In this document: positions 50,065 through 58,762 of the stretch, piece by piece
How the letters are laid out: the number at the start of each line of letters is the position of its first letter
Numbering within the stretch: position 1 is the first letter of the stretch
From: CAZYMI01 sp964648505
GTDB taxonomy: Bacteria; Pseudomonadota; Alphaproteobacteria; Micavibrionales; Micavibrionaceae
DNA length: 64,000 bases
Direction of reading: 5' to 3'
Assembly (NCBI GenBank): GCA_964648505.1
Contig: CAZYMI010000010.1
Location: 1 to 64,000 of the forward strand
Made by a program: the position numbers and the translations under genes
Notes under the pieces: generated by a model
Seen by the model: only the letters and a program-made list of their open reading frames with translations
Told to the model about the DNA's origin: nothing
The model's database searches: none

Positions 50065-50805
50065 ATGTCATTTTCTGTCTATGACCTGATCGAGTTTTAT
50101 AATTCAAGGCTGGGCCGTGCATCACAACGCGCACTTCAGGCGCATATCAGGTCGTTCTGGCCTGATACACGCAATATGCGTTTAATGGGTGTTGGTTATG
50201 CCGCGCCTTATCTAACCCCGTATCTCGGAGAAGCTGAAAGATTATTCAGTGTGATGACACCTTCGCTTGGGGCGTATCCGTGGCCTTCTGATGGCAAAAA
50301 CCTTGTGTGCCTTGCTGCAGAAAATGAATTGCCGGTTGAAACAAATTCGATCGACCGGATTATTCTGATCCATGCGTTAGAACATGCACAACAATCTGGG
50401 CCAATGTTTGAAGAAATTTGGCGCGTACTAAAAAGTAATGGCAGGCTTTTGATTATTGTACCTAACCGTTTAGGGCTGTGGTCGCGGGTTGATCGCACCC
50501 CTTTTGGTCAGGGCAGGCCTTATTCGGCGACACAAATTTTAAAGCAGTTGCGTGAATATAAGTTTTTGCATGAACGCACACGCCAGGGTCTTTTTATGTT
50601 TCCAGTAGGGACAAGAATATTTTTAAAAGCGGCTGCTTTTCTTGAAAATTATGGACGATTTATTTTTCCTGCCCTTGCGGGTGTGCACATGGTTGAAGCC
50701 AGCAAACAGCTTTATGCTGGCACAGCGCTTCCTGTTACAGAAATGAGAAAAACACGCGAACGACTTATCCCCGCTTTAATGCCCAACCCTAAAACCAAAG
50801 CATAA
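50065..50805 (+). CDS. Class I SAM-dependent methyltransferase
   Basis: This 246-residue protein has a Methyltransf_11-like core. The glycine loop is diverged (RLMGVGYAAPYLTPYLGEA), followed by acidic and ADP-site parts, then the RIILIHALEHAQQSGPMFEEIWRVLKSNGRLLIIVPN motif (in parts) typical of this fold, and LWSRVDRTPFGQGRPYS. The family is common in alphaproteobacteria beside DNA repair or glyoxalase genes; the substrate is unknown. Confidence 0.86.
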   Translation: MSFSVYDLIEFYNSRLGRASQRALQAHIRSFWPDTRNMRLMGVGYAAPYLTPYLGEAERLFSVMTPSLGAYPWPSDGKNLVCLAAENELPVETNSIDRIILIHALEHAQQSGPMFEEIWRVLKSNGRLLIIVPNRLGLWSRVDRTPFGQGRPYSATQILKQLREYKFLHERTRQGLFMFPVGTRIFLKAAAFLENYGRFIFPALAGVHMVEASKQLYAGTALPVTEMRKTRERLIPALMPNPKTKA

Positions 50806-50807
50806 AC

Positions 50808-51689
50808 ATGAATAAAGAAAAAATATCAGATACTCAGAACGCTTATGCTGTATCGTCACTAGAAGATATTCGCGTGACCATCGATACGCTTGATAATAAA
50901 ATTCATGATCTGCTTATCGAACGGTCTATGCTGATTGAGCGGATTTCAGAAGAAAAGAAAAAGCATAACATTCAAATCGCACAGCCTGCGCGCGAGGCGA
51001 CAATGATACGTCGTCTTTTAGCGCGCCACAAAGGTCCTTTGCCCCACGCCACGATCATTCGCATTTGGCGTGAACTTGTGGGGGCTGTCACCATGCTGCA
51101 AACAGGTCTTAAGGTTGCTGTTTATACAAAAAGTGATGAAGATCATATTTGGGACGGCGCCCGTGATTATTTTGGCGGCGCCCTGCCGATGGAACGTGTG
51201 TCAAGCGTTATGAATGCCCTTGTTCTTGTTCGTGATGATAAAGTTAATTTTGCAGTGCTTCCCTGGCCTGAACTTGGTGAACGCACGCCATGGTGGCTGC
51301 ATTTAAGTGCGCAAAATACAAATCTAAATATTATTTCTGCTTTGCCTTATTGCAGTTCAACGACAATACAAAGCAAGCCAAAGGCGCAAGCATTGGTTGT
51401 TTCCAAATTCAGCTTTGCTTCTTCAGGTGATGACAGAAGTTTTTTAATGCTTGAGATTGATTCAAACACATCACGCGCAAAGATTTTTGAATGCGCACAA
51501 AAATCAGGAATAAAAATTTTAAATCTGTACACCCATCTTGATGAAAATGTACAAAAAAGTCAGCATTTGTTAGAAGTAGAGGGTTATTACAAAGTATCAG
51601 ATGTTTTTGAAGGTGGTTTTTTAGAAAAGCTTAGTGATCCGCAGGCAACGCTTAAGGCGATAGGGGGTTACCCTGTTCCCCCCATGTAA
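50808..51689 (+). CDS. AroQ-type chorismate mutase with a long C-terminal domain
   Basis: This 293-residue protein begins with an AroQ chorismate mutase domain (about residues 15-100): LEDIRVTIDTLDNKIHDLLIERSMLIERI and the downstream Arg/Lys residues of the active site, then IIRIWRELVGAVTMLQT. The C-terminal 190 residues look like the prephenate-dehydratase/periplasmic-binding-type fold in spacing (VAVYTKSDEDHIWDGARDYFGG, then LMLEIDSNTS) but the dehydratase catalytic Thr-Arg-Phe motif is not seen. It probably makes prephenate, with a non-catalytic or regulatory tail. It ends 38 bases inside the convergent DUF2125 gene. Confidence 0.85.
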   Translation: MNKEKISDTQNAYAVSSLEDIRVTIDTLDNKIHDLLIERSMLIERISEEKKKHNIQIAQPAREATMIRRLLARHKGPLPHATIIRIWRELVGAVTMLQTGLKVAVYTKSDEDHIWDGARDYFGGALPMERVSSVMNALVLVRDDKVNFAVLPWPELGERTPWWLHLSAQNTNLNIISALPYCSSTTIQSKPKAQALVVSKFSFASSGDDRSFLMLEIDSNTSRAKIFECAQKSGIKILNLYTHLDENVQKSQHLLEVEGYYKVSDVFEGGFLEKLSDPQATLKAIGGYPVPPM

Positions 51690-52428
51690 CTAAATCAAGT
51701 TTTGCAATACGAATGGGGCCCAGATAAACAGTCCGGTTAATAATTTGTACAGTCATTGGAACATAGTCGACACCCAGTTCATCTTTTTTACGCGCACTTT
51801 CGACAAAAGTTTTTGAGAGTGAGTATATAAAATTATCACCTGTTCTTGCGTGTACAATTTCCAATAGTCTTTCGGGGTTAGATAAATTAAAATCAAGCCG
51901 CCCTGTAGGTTGCAAAGAATTATCAAGATTAAAAAATCCTTGACCTTTGGCAAGAACACCCCCTGCATCAAAGGAAAGTTCAGCGATATTTATTTTACCA
52001 TTACGCTGCTGCCAGCCTTTCATGCCTTCAGGGTCTATTTTCAAAGGCACATCAGAAGGCACTTCCATTTTGATCCGAAACAGGGTTGTTTTTAAAATCT
52101 GCTCACCGGATTCAAGCACATCAAAGCCGTAAGGTGCTTCTAGGGTAAAAAAAGATCTTGGTACAGGCCAGCCAGTGAGTGTGACAACAGGGATTCTAAT
52201 TATCGTGCTGTCGCGCCAGATTTTACCAGACCACCTTAAATGATGCGGCCCTGGAAACCCGGAAACTTTAAGGGCTGCCCCTGAAACATTCCAGCCTTGT
52301 AATTGTGTTTCTTGAAATAAAATCTGAGTTTGATTGCGCATATATTCAGCATAAGCAATCCAACAAATTATAAAAATAGATGCCGATACAATAGCCGCCC
52401 ACGAAAACAGAAATGTACTTTTTTTCAT
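51652..52428 (-). CDS. DUF2125 domain envelope protein
   Basis: This 258-residue protein has an N-terminal membrane anchor (FLFSWAAIVSASIFIICWIA) and a body like the DUF2125 family: QGWNVSGAALKVSGFPGPHHLRWSGKIW (in parts), LEAPYGFDVLESGEQ and the final beta-rich IINRTVYLGPIRIAKL. It is predicted to sit on the periplasmic side. The function is unknown. It overlaps the acyltransferase gene (ATGA), part of the ftsE-ftsX-ydcF-plsC-DUF2125 block. Confidence 0.88.
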   Translation of the reverse strand: MKKSTFLFSWAAIVSASIFIICWIAYAEYMRNQTQILFQETQLQGWNVSGAALKVSGFPGPHHLRWSGKIWRDSTIIRIPVVTLTGWPVPRSFFTLEAPYGFDVLESGEQILKTTLFRIKMEVPSDVPLKIDPEGMKGWQQRNGKINIAELSFDAGGVLAKGQGFFNLDNSLQPTGRLDFNLSNPERLLEIVHARTGDNFIYSLSKTFVESARKKDELGVDYVPMTVQIINRTVYLGPIRIAKLDLVTWGEQGNPLSP

Positions 52429-53156
52429 GTTGCAATAGTTTCTTTGATAAGGGTTGCAGTGGCTGTTTCCAGTTCGGCTTCAAGCATTTTCATCATCGCA
52501 TCACCATCCAAACCTGAAGGTATAGGGGGCAGTATTTTGAAAGTCACAAGGCCTGGTTTTTTTATAAAAGCATTTTTTGGCCAAAAAAGACCGCTGTTAT
52601 GGGCCATAGGGAAAACAGGCATCCCTGTTGTTTCATAAATACGAGACAGACCGGCTTTGTATGGTTTATCGGCGGTTGTTTCGGTTACTGAAATGCGGGT
52701 CCCTTGTGGATAGATGACAATCGGTCTGCCTGAAGCTTGCATGCGTTTGCTTTCGCTTAAAAGCTTGCGTAATGCATCGCGCGGGTTTGATCGGTTAATT
52801 GCGATCTGATCAGTTTTTTTGCAAACCCACCCCCAAAATGGAATGCGATATAATTCGCGCTTTAAAACAATAGCAGGATCCCCAAGCATCAAATGTAGTT
52901 TGCACGTTTCATAAGCTGAAAAATGTTTGGCCGCGACAATAAAGGAACCTGATTTTGGCAAGTGTTCAAGGCCGCAGACTTGATAGTCAAGCCCAAGCAC
53001 GTATTTTTCAAGAGCATGCTGGCAATGAAAATACCCCCTGACACAGGCCATAAAAGCGGGCCTTGGCAAAAGCATGCAAAAAAACAGCCCTATGCATAAC
53101 AAAACAGTCATGACAGGAAAGGCCAGAGCAAAGATAAGAGAACGAATAAAAATCAT
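52425..53156 (-). CDS. plsC: 1-acyl-sn-glycerol-3-phosphate acyltransferase (PlsC-type)
   Basis: This 243-residue membrane-bound acyltransferase makes phosphatidic acid. The acyltransferase motif reads AAKHFSAYET, i.e. H-x4-E instead of the common H-x4-D, a variant frequent in alphaproteobacterial members. Motif III is IVIYPQGTRIS and motif IV includes VFPMAHNSGLFWP. One or two hydrophobic segments at the N-terminus anchor it. It overlaps the YdcF-like gene upstream and DUF2125 downstream by 4 bases each. Confidence 0.9.
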   Translation of the reverse strand: MIFIRSLIFALAFPVMTVLLCIGLFFCMLLPRPAFMACVRGYFHCQHALEKYVLGLDYQVCGLEHLPKSGSFIVAAKHFSAYETCKLHLMLGDPAIVLKRELYRIPFWGWVCKKTDQIAINRSNPRDALRKLLSESKRMQASGRPIVIYPQGTRISVTETTADKPYKAGLSRIYETTGMPVFPMAHNSGLFWPKNAFIKKPGLVTFKILPPIPSGLDGDAMMKMLEAELETATATLIKETIAT

Positions 53157-53758
53157 GATTTTTCAAGTAATGTGCGTATGAGAACAAACAAGCTTTTCGT
53201 ATATTCATCTAACACTAAATGCCAGCCCCGTTCTTTTAAAATATCGAAACTTTCGGGGTGGACAGGGTGCAAAATAATCTCAATGTCTGGCATGGCTTTG
53301 TTAAACTCAAGGTAAGCCCGCGGAATATGATAGGTGGCTGTGATTAGGCGCAGCGAATGAATATCATTTTCTTTGGCCCATTTTGCAGTTTCGGCTGCGT
53401 TTTCGATTGTGTTATCTGCTTCGTGGCCAAGGGTAATGCAGCAGCTGTAATCTTTTTCAGATGTTGCAGCCATGCGCATAATAGCACTCAGGCCGGTATT
53501 AGGATTAACGCCTGAAATAAAAAGCTTTTTAGCGTATCCTGCATCAAGAAGTTCAAATCCGGTTTGAACGCGTTTTTCGCCGCCTGTTAAAACAACAAGC
53601 GCGTCGGTTTTTCGGGTATCTTGTGCATTTCCCATGAAAGAAACGGCAAGGGAAAACCCTGTCAGTCCTAAAAGCCAAAGAGTCGTGATGCTTAAAGCAA
53701 TTGCAATAGGAAAGCGCAAAAATCCAAAACTTATTAGTTTAACAAGCAGCTTTTTCAT
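53153..53758 (-). CDS. YdcF/SanA-like DUF218 membrane protein
   Basis: This protein of about 201 residues has a membrane anchor near residues 10-45 and a DUF218 domain: DALVVLTGGEKRVQTGFELLDAGYAKKLFISGVN (in parts), a Cys-containing LGHEADNTIENAAETAKWA and LRLITATYHIPRAYLEF. DUF218 proteins are linked to envelope polysaccharide or barrier functions; the reaction is unknown. The start at 53758 overlaps the ftsX stop (TAATG). An in-frame upstream start lies inside ftsX. Confidence 0.88.
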   Translation of the reverse strand: MKKLLVKLISFGFLRFPIAIALSITTLWLLGLTGFSLAVSFMGNAQDTRKTDALVVLTGGEKRVQTGFELLDAGYAKKLFISGVNPNTGLSAIMRMAATSEKDYSCCITLGHEADNTIENAAETAKWAKENDIHSLRLITATYHIPRAYLEFNKAMPDIEIILHPVHPESFDILKERGWHLVLDEYTKSLFVLIRTLLEKS

Positions 53759-54678
53759 TAAGGCAATCGTCGCAGTGTACGTTGAACGGTTATAAAGGCG
53801 GTCAACATGACAATTAGGCAAGCCATAAAAGGCATGCTGAAAAGAAAAGCCCAATCAGAAAAATCCAGATGATTATCAGGAAGAAGGGGGGTTGATGATA
53901 GGCTGCCTGATAACTGCAGGCTTGCAAGGCACAGAGCTGAAAAACAAAATCCTGTAAGCGCACCCCTTAAAGCTAAAACAATGGCATGGCGAGCAAACTG
54001 GGTGCTGATATAGCGGTCTGTTGCGCCCATAAGGTGCAAAATTTCAATTTGGTCGTGAAAAGCTGCCATCTGCGCGCGAACAGCCCCGGCTACGGCGGTT
54101 ACAGTTGTTAAGGCGATCACAATCACCACAAGGAAGGACGCAAATTTTAAAATACCTGCAAGTCGCAGCACATGGGAAAGCCAGTCCTGATGACGGTCAA
54201 GCGTTGCTTGTGGACTATATTGGTGGGTAAGGGCTTCAATTTCCTTGATTGTAGCGTCTGATGTATCGTGAAGTTCAAGGGATAAAATTCCTGGCAACGG
54301 AGCAGTATCAAGAATGCGGCTATCTTTACCCATCCAAGGGGAAAGAAGTTCTGCCATTTCAGCGTTCTGCAAGACAGAAACATGAGAGACAGATTTTAAC
54401 CCCCGTAATGAGGCCGCGATAAGTTCTGCTATTTTTTGTGTCTGCCCATCAGGCTGCGCGGGTAGTTCAATTGTCAGGGCACTTTGCAATCCAGACGACC
54501 ATTTTTTCGAAAGCCCAGAAAGGGTCAGGGAACCTGCAAGTGCAAAAACACTCAAGCATGTCATCAGCGCGACAAGCAAAACAAGAAAGCCTGATCCCAT
54601 GCTTTTTGGCAAAGGCAAATCATATCGCCCTGGGGCGGTTGTTATTTTTGCCAGAAGATCTTCGGTATTCATGGTCAT
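53758..54678 (-). CDS. ftsX: Cell-division ABC transporter permease FtsX
   Basis: This 306-residue inner-membrane protein works with FtsE to regulate septal peptidoglycan hydrolases. It has a first membrane segment (FLVLLVALMTCLSVFALAGSL), a periplasmic domain of about 120 residues (LSPWMGKDSRILDTAPLPG), and three further segments with the conserved IEILHLMGATDRYISTQFARHA loop. It overlaps ftsE by 4 bases (ATGA). The N-terminus offers two close Met codons; the first is used here. Confidence 0.93.
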   Translation of the reverse strand: MTMNTEDLLAKITTAPGRYDLPLPKSMGSGFLVLLVALMTCLSVFALAGSLTLSGLSKKWSSGLQSALTIELPAQPDGQTQKIAELIAASLRGLKSVSHVSVLQNAEMAELLSPWMGKDSRILDTAPLPGILSLELHDTSDATIKEIEALTHQYSPQATLDRHQDWLSHVLRLAGILKFASFLVVIVIALTTVTAVAGAVRAQMAAFHDQIEILHLMGATDRYISTQFARHAIVLALRGALTGFCFSALCLASLQLSGSLSSTPLLPDNHLDFSDWAFLFSMPFMACLIVMLTAFITVQRTLRRLP

Positions 54679-55394
54679 GCGGCTGTTCCGGGTTTTGTCC
54701 AGTCTGGCGGATTTTTGCTTTGCCAGACATTTTTTTGTGTTTCTATGCGTAAATGCCCACCTTGTAGAATAAGGCGGGAATGGCCAAAGCGCTGCATCAG
54801 ATGTTCGTTGTGGGTGGCGATCAGCACGGTTGTTCCCATGCGATTGAGTTGTTCAAAAAGATGGAGAAGTTTATAGCCAATTTCATCATCCAGATTTCCT
54901 GTAGGTTCATCTGCCACCAGAAGTCGGGGGCGGGTAACAACCGCGCGCGCAATCGCAATACGTTGCTGCTGGCCGCCCGATAACGTTGTGGGCAAGGAAT
55001 GAATGCGGTCGCCCAAACCAACCCATTCCAGAAGTTCAATTGTATGGTCACGAATTTCTTTTTCAGGGCGGCCAATAATGCGCAAAGGCAAGGCTACATT
55101 ATCAAACGCAGACAAATGAGATAAAAGCCTGAAATCCTGAAAGACAACGCCAATTTTTTGACGCAAAGGCATGAGTTGATCACGGCTGAGCTTATTAATG
55201 GTTTGGTCAAACATGGTGATTTGCCCGCGTGTGGGCCTTCGGCCCAGATACATCAGGCTCATGAGAGAGGTTTTCCCCGCACCTGAAGGCCCGCATAGGA
55301 AATGAAAGGATCCTGCATCAAGGCTGAAGCTGATATCGCTTAGCACTTCAGGCCCTATTCCGTAGCGTAAACCTATATGGTCGAAGCGAATCAA
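54675..55394 (-). CDS. ftsE: Cell-division ABC transporter ATPase FtsE
   Basis: This 239-residue ATPase partners FtsX at the division septum. Walker A is FLCGPSGAGKTSLMSLMY, the signature is TTLSGGQQQRIAIARAVV, Walker B is LLVADEPTGNLDDEIG, and the switch His is in ATHNEHLM. It is first in the leftward block ftsE-ftsX-ydcF-plsC-DUF2125, all overlapping. The zinc-ribbon protein gene starts divergently 91 bases away. Confidence 0.95.
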   Translation of the reverse strand: MIRFDHIGLRYGIGPEVLSDISFSLDAGSFHFLCGPSGAGKTSLMSLMYLGRRPTRGQITMFDQTINKLSRDQLMPLRQKIGVVFQDFRLLSHLSAFDNVALPLRIIGRPEKEIRDHTIELLEWVGLGDRIHSLPTTLSGGQQQRIAIARAVVTRPRLLVADEPTGNLDDEIGYKLLHLFEQLNRMGTTVLIATHNEHLMQRFGHSRLILQGGHLRIETQKNVWQSKNPPDWTKPGTAA

Positions 55395-55484
55395 GGTTTT
55401 TTCCTTATCTGGCTTATTGAAGCCGTTGTCGAAACTCTATAAAGGTCTTAGAGTATTGTAAATGTATACATTTGACCTTTTGCC

Positions 55485-56180
55485 ATGCAGCTGACTTGTC
55501 CATCATGTGAATCTCGCTACAACCTGCCCGATGAAAAAATTGGGGAGGATGGCCGTACGGTTAAATGTGTAAAATGTAAAACAGTGTGGTTTGCCCGCCT
55601 TAGTGAACCTGAAACTGATTCGCAAAGCCCTTCCTTTGAGCCAGTTCCCGCAGCCTTTTCAGGTAACGCCCCTGCATCTTTCGGGTCTTATATGCCTGAT
55701 CGGCCACAAGCAAAAAGGCTTTCCGCACCCCCCAAAGTAAAAACCCCAAATCCTTTTATATTTCCGGCAGCACTTCTGGCCGTTTGCTGCTTTATGGTGC
55801 TGATTATTATCGTAGGAATTCGCACCCCGCTTCTGGCTGTTGCGCCTAAAACCGGGGTTTTTTACGCCATGATGGGCTTCCCTCCTGAGCAGCCCTTAAA
55901 GCATCTGAAATTTGATCGAATTAAAGTTTTAGTCGAGCCATCGACGCGCGGTACATCTGCTGCAAAAATTGAAGGACAAATTATCAACACCGGAAAAACA
56001 CCAGCAAAGTTTCAAAGCCTGCTGGTTACATATCATGACAATAACAAAAACAAACTTGGGGAATTGAGTGTTCGGCTGAAGCAAAACGCGATTGATGCAG
56101 AGTCGGTGATACGGTTTAAGGAAACGCTGGAAAACATACCCGTTAATACAAATTCTGTCTTTATTACATTCGTGCCTTAA
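55485..56180 (+). CDS. MJ0042-type zinc-ribbon membrane protein
   Basis: This 231-residue protein begins with the MJ0042 zinc ribbon: MQLTCPSCESRYNLPDEKIG and VKCVKCKTVWFA (Cys pairs C5/C8 and C29/C32). A Pro-rich linker follows, then one membrane segment (FPAALLAVCCFMVLIIIVGI) and a C-terminal DUF3426-like domain (VEGQIINTGKTP-like: KIEGQIINTGKTPAKFQSLLV, in parts). It is common next to ftsE in alphaproteobacteria. The function is unknown. Its end overlaps the convergent DUF4175 gene by 4 bases. Confidence 0.9.
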   Translation: MQLTCPSCESRYNLPDEKIGEDGRTVKCVKCKTVWFARLSEPETDSQSPSFEPVPAAFSGNAPASFGSYMPDRPQAKRLSAPPKVKTPNPFIFPAALLAVCCFMVLIIIVGIRTPLLAVAPKTGVFYAMMGFPPEQPLKHLKFDRIKVLVEPSTRGTSAAKIEGQIINTGKTPAKFQSLLVTYHDNNKNKLGELSVRLKQNAIDAESVIRFKETLENIPVNTNSVFITFVP

Positions 56181-58567
56181 AACTGCTTGAGCAGCCTTAA
56201 ATAATAATCACGCTCTTCTTTTGGCCTGCTTCTGTCACCCGATTTTTCACGCAATTGCTCAATGATATCCTGAATTTTTCGACGTGCGCTTTCTTTTGGA
56301 ATATTCAAACGTTCAGAGCTTAATCCTTGAGCAGAATCGCGGCCTAGCGCATCGCGCTGGCTTGGGGCAGATGGGGTAAGCAGCATCATATTTTCAAGGG
56401 CTAACTTTAGTTGCTGTTGAATATTATTTTTGCTTTTCTGAAGCTCGACTAAGGCTTTTTGTTGAAAAGGTGCCGCAAGCTTTGGCATGTTTTCTTTTAA
56501 GGATGCTGAAGCATTACGCATGGCCTGTTCGGCCAGACCCAGATTTTCAGGGATACTGGGCAGATCTTCGCCCAATTCCCGCATTAATTGGCCCAGAATA
56601 AAACGAAGCGCATCCTGTTCGACAGTATTCTTGCGTGTATCAATAGTTTTGCCTTGTAATTGCAAAGCTTTTTGACTTTCTGTTTGCGAAAGCAGGTCTT
56701 GCTGCCTGTCAATCAGGGCTTGTAATTCCTCAAGCCCTTTTGCCATGGCTTCAGTGCCTTCCGGCATTCCACCTTGTGCGCCAGATGATAATCCATCCAT
56801 CATTTTTTGAATTTGTGAAAATAACTGCGCCGCTTTTTCTTTATCACCATTTTGCAGGGCTTCTTTCATCTGTTCTAAAAAATCATCAATTGATTGCGGA
56901 GTCGCTAATTTCGAAAAAAGATCAGGAGACAACCTTGATAAAGCCGATTGCGGGTCTGTTCTGGTTTGCATTTGTTCGATTAAAGTCTGAAAACTTTCCA
57001 TTAAGGCTTGTTTGTATTCATCAAGCGCTTGCTGAATTTCTTCAGGTGTGGCGTTTTTGTCGCCCATGATCTGCGCAAGTTTTTTTTGCGCTTCGATCAG
57101 GTTTTTCATGGCATTTGTATTTGCTGCATCACCTTCTAGTGACAAGGCAGACTGCCATATTAAAGAAACAGATTCAGCAAGTTCCTTGCTTTTCGTTGTG
57201 TGGGAAAGAATATTACTTGCAATACGCAGTCCTAAAAACGCGTTAAGTTTCCCTTCAAATAAATCAGGGTAGGAAAGAATTTCTTCCAATTCCCGGGACA
57301 GACGGCGGGCAGATGAAAGGCGTGAATCGTCAATAAAATCACGCCTGAATTCAGCAATTAACTTTGCAGATTTTTCACGGAATTTTCTTTCCGGCACTGT
57401 AAAAGGGAAGGAAGCCAGAACGGTTTCTTGGCCTAAATCATCAAGTGCGCTTATTGTAATATCAAAAAGCTTTCCGGCTTGCGGATGCCATGTAAAATCA
57501 AAAACGGGGGAAATATCTTCTTGTTTTCCACGCCCGGAATTTAGCAGCACTAAATACTCAAGGTGATCTTCTGGGGCCAGCCAATGGGGGCCGTCTTTAG
57601 CATGCAGGCGGATTTTCAGTGCTTTAACACCGTAATCATCGCGCAGAGTTATATAAAACTGCAACAGGCCGTTTGCAAGAATACGGGGCGGTTTGGTGAT
57701 GCTGATTTCTGGCGCAAGATCCGGTGTAACTTTGATTTTAAAATGATCCCCTAAAAACGGAAGCTTTAAAACAGAAAGAGTTGTATCGTTTTGCACAGCA
57801 GTTTGCGCCACATAAAATGATTTATCGATTTTCTGGATCGGTAATTGCATATTATTTATTTTGACACGCGGTTTTATAAACCCCTGATTTGGGATTCTGA
57901 TTTCAACAATCGATCCTTTTGGAACTTTGACAGGTTCAGTTTGTAGCGTAGCTGTTGTGATCTGCGTGGCTGCCTGCCCGGTATAAGGAGGCGGCGTTAA
58001 TGTGATACTTATAAAATCAACATCCCCTAAAGGCTGATTGACGAGGCTCTCAGGGAATGGCAGCGCATCTTTTAAACGTTCCAGCCCTTCTTGTTTTGTT
58101 ACAATAATTGTAACAATGAGAATTAGAAAAATTAAATTACGTATGGCAAAAATATCTTTTTTAGCAAGCTGAGGATGAGGCCATGCAATACGCGCTTTGC
58201 GTAAATTAGAACGGGCGGTCTGTACCGCTTGTTGCCACATAACATGATCGCTTGAAGATGTTGCTGGCGTATCTTCAATTTGCGTGAAGGGCCTGTTGTT
58301 AAGCTGTGAAGCGAGCTCAATTCGTCTTTCGACTTTTTCTTTTAAAGGCCAGCGCAGTAAAGAAGCTTTTCTAAGAATACTTACAGTTGAAATTAAAATA
58401 GTGAGAATGAAAATACTTTTAGCAGCAACGCCATAAAATAACCCACTTGCAATGATGATGTAAGCAATCCCTAAAAATATAAAAGCAGGCAATGTGACAA
58501 GCAGGGCTGTTTCAAGCCACAAAAATAGTCGAGACAAAACAAGAATGAACTTTATTCGTCTGGTCAT
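56177..58567 (-). CDS. TIGR02302/DUF4175 family membrane protein
   Basis: This 796-residue protein has two N-terminal membrane segments (about residues 5-65), a third near residue 145, a periplasmic beta-rich region with the conserved FISITLTPPPYTGQAA, and a long C-terminal coiled-coil part that is Gln/Glu-rich (ALDEYKQALMESFQTLIEQMQ, in part). These match the alphaproteobacterial TIGR02302 proteins. The role is unknown, possibly envelope. It is coupled by ATGA to the small lipoprotein gene upstream; lysA, often between them in relatives, is absent here. Confidence 0.91.
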   Translation of the reverse strand: MTRRIKFILVLSRLFLWLETALLVTLPAFIFLGIAYIIIASGLFYGVAAKSIFILTILISTVSILRKASLLRWPLKEKVERRIELASQLNNRPFTQIEDTPATSSSDHVMWQQAVQTARSNLRKARIAWPHPQLAKKDIFAIRNLIFLILIVTIIVTKQEGLERLKDALPFPESLVNQPLGDVDFISITLTPPPYTGQAATQITTATLQTEPVKVPKGSIVEIRIPNQGFIKPRVKINNMQLPIQKIDKSFYVAQTAVQNDTTLSVLKLPFLGDHFKIKVTPDLAPEISITKPPRILANGLLQFYITLRDDYGVKALKIRLHAKDGPHWLAPEDHLEYLVLLNSGRGKQEDISPVFDFTWHPQAGKLFDITISALDDLGQETVLASFPFTVPERKFREKSAKLIAEFRRDFIDDSRLSSARRLSRELEEILSYPDLFEGKLNAFLGLRIASNILSHTTKSKELAESVSLIWQSALSLEGDAANTNAMKNLIEAQKKLAQIMGDKNATPEEIQQALDEYKQALMESFQTLIEQMQTRTDPQSALSRLSPDLFSKLATPQSIDDFLEQMKEALQNGDKEKAAQLFSQIQKMMDGLSSGAQGGMPEGTEAMAKGLEELQALIDRQQDLLSQTESQKALQLQGKTIDTRKNTVEQDALRFILGQLMRELGEDLPSIPENLGLAEQAMRNASASLKENMPKLAAPFQQKALVELQKSKNNIQQQLKLALENMMLLTPSAPSQRDALGRDSAQGLSSERLNIPKESARRKIQDIIEQLREKSGDRSRPKEERDYYLRLLKQF

Positions 58568-58725
58568 CTGGGATCGGTCGATGGATCCGGATAGCTGCGT
58601 GGATAGGTGGTATCCTTTGCGCCCGAGGGGGGATCAAGTTCAGATGGCCTGATCCCACATGCCGAGGTCAAGACACTAAATGACATAACTAAAATACAAA
58701 AAATGATTCGGTATAGGCTTTTCAT
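58564..58725 (-). CDS. Small LptM-like lipoprotein
   Basis: This 53-residue protein was found by hand: MKSLYRIIFCILVMSFSVL is the signal peptide and LTSAC is the lipobox, with the acylated Cys at residue 23. The mature part (CGIRPSELDPPSGAKD then YPRSYPDPSTDP) fits the short Pro-rich lipoproteins of the LptM/YifL type, which help the LptDE lipopolysaccharide translocon mature. Its stop overlaps the DUF4175 start (ATGA at 58567). It is divergent from the TlpA-like gene. A role in LPS export is inferred from family resemblance. Confidence 0.8.
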   Translation of the reverse strand: MKSLYRIIFCILVMSFSVLTSACGIRPSELDPPSGAKDTTYPRSYPDPSTDPR

Positions 58726-58762
58726 AGGGGTTAAATTAGCATGTCTTTTGTAACCTCACAAA

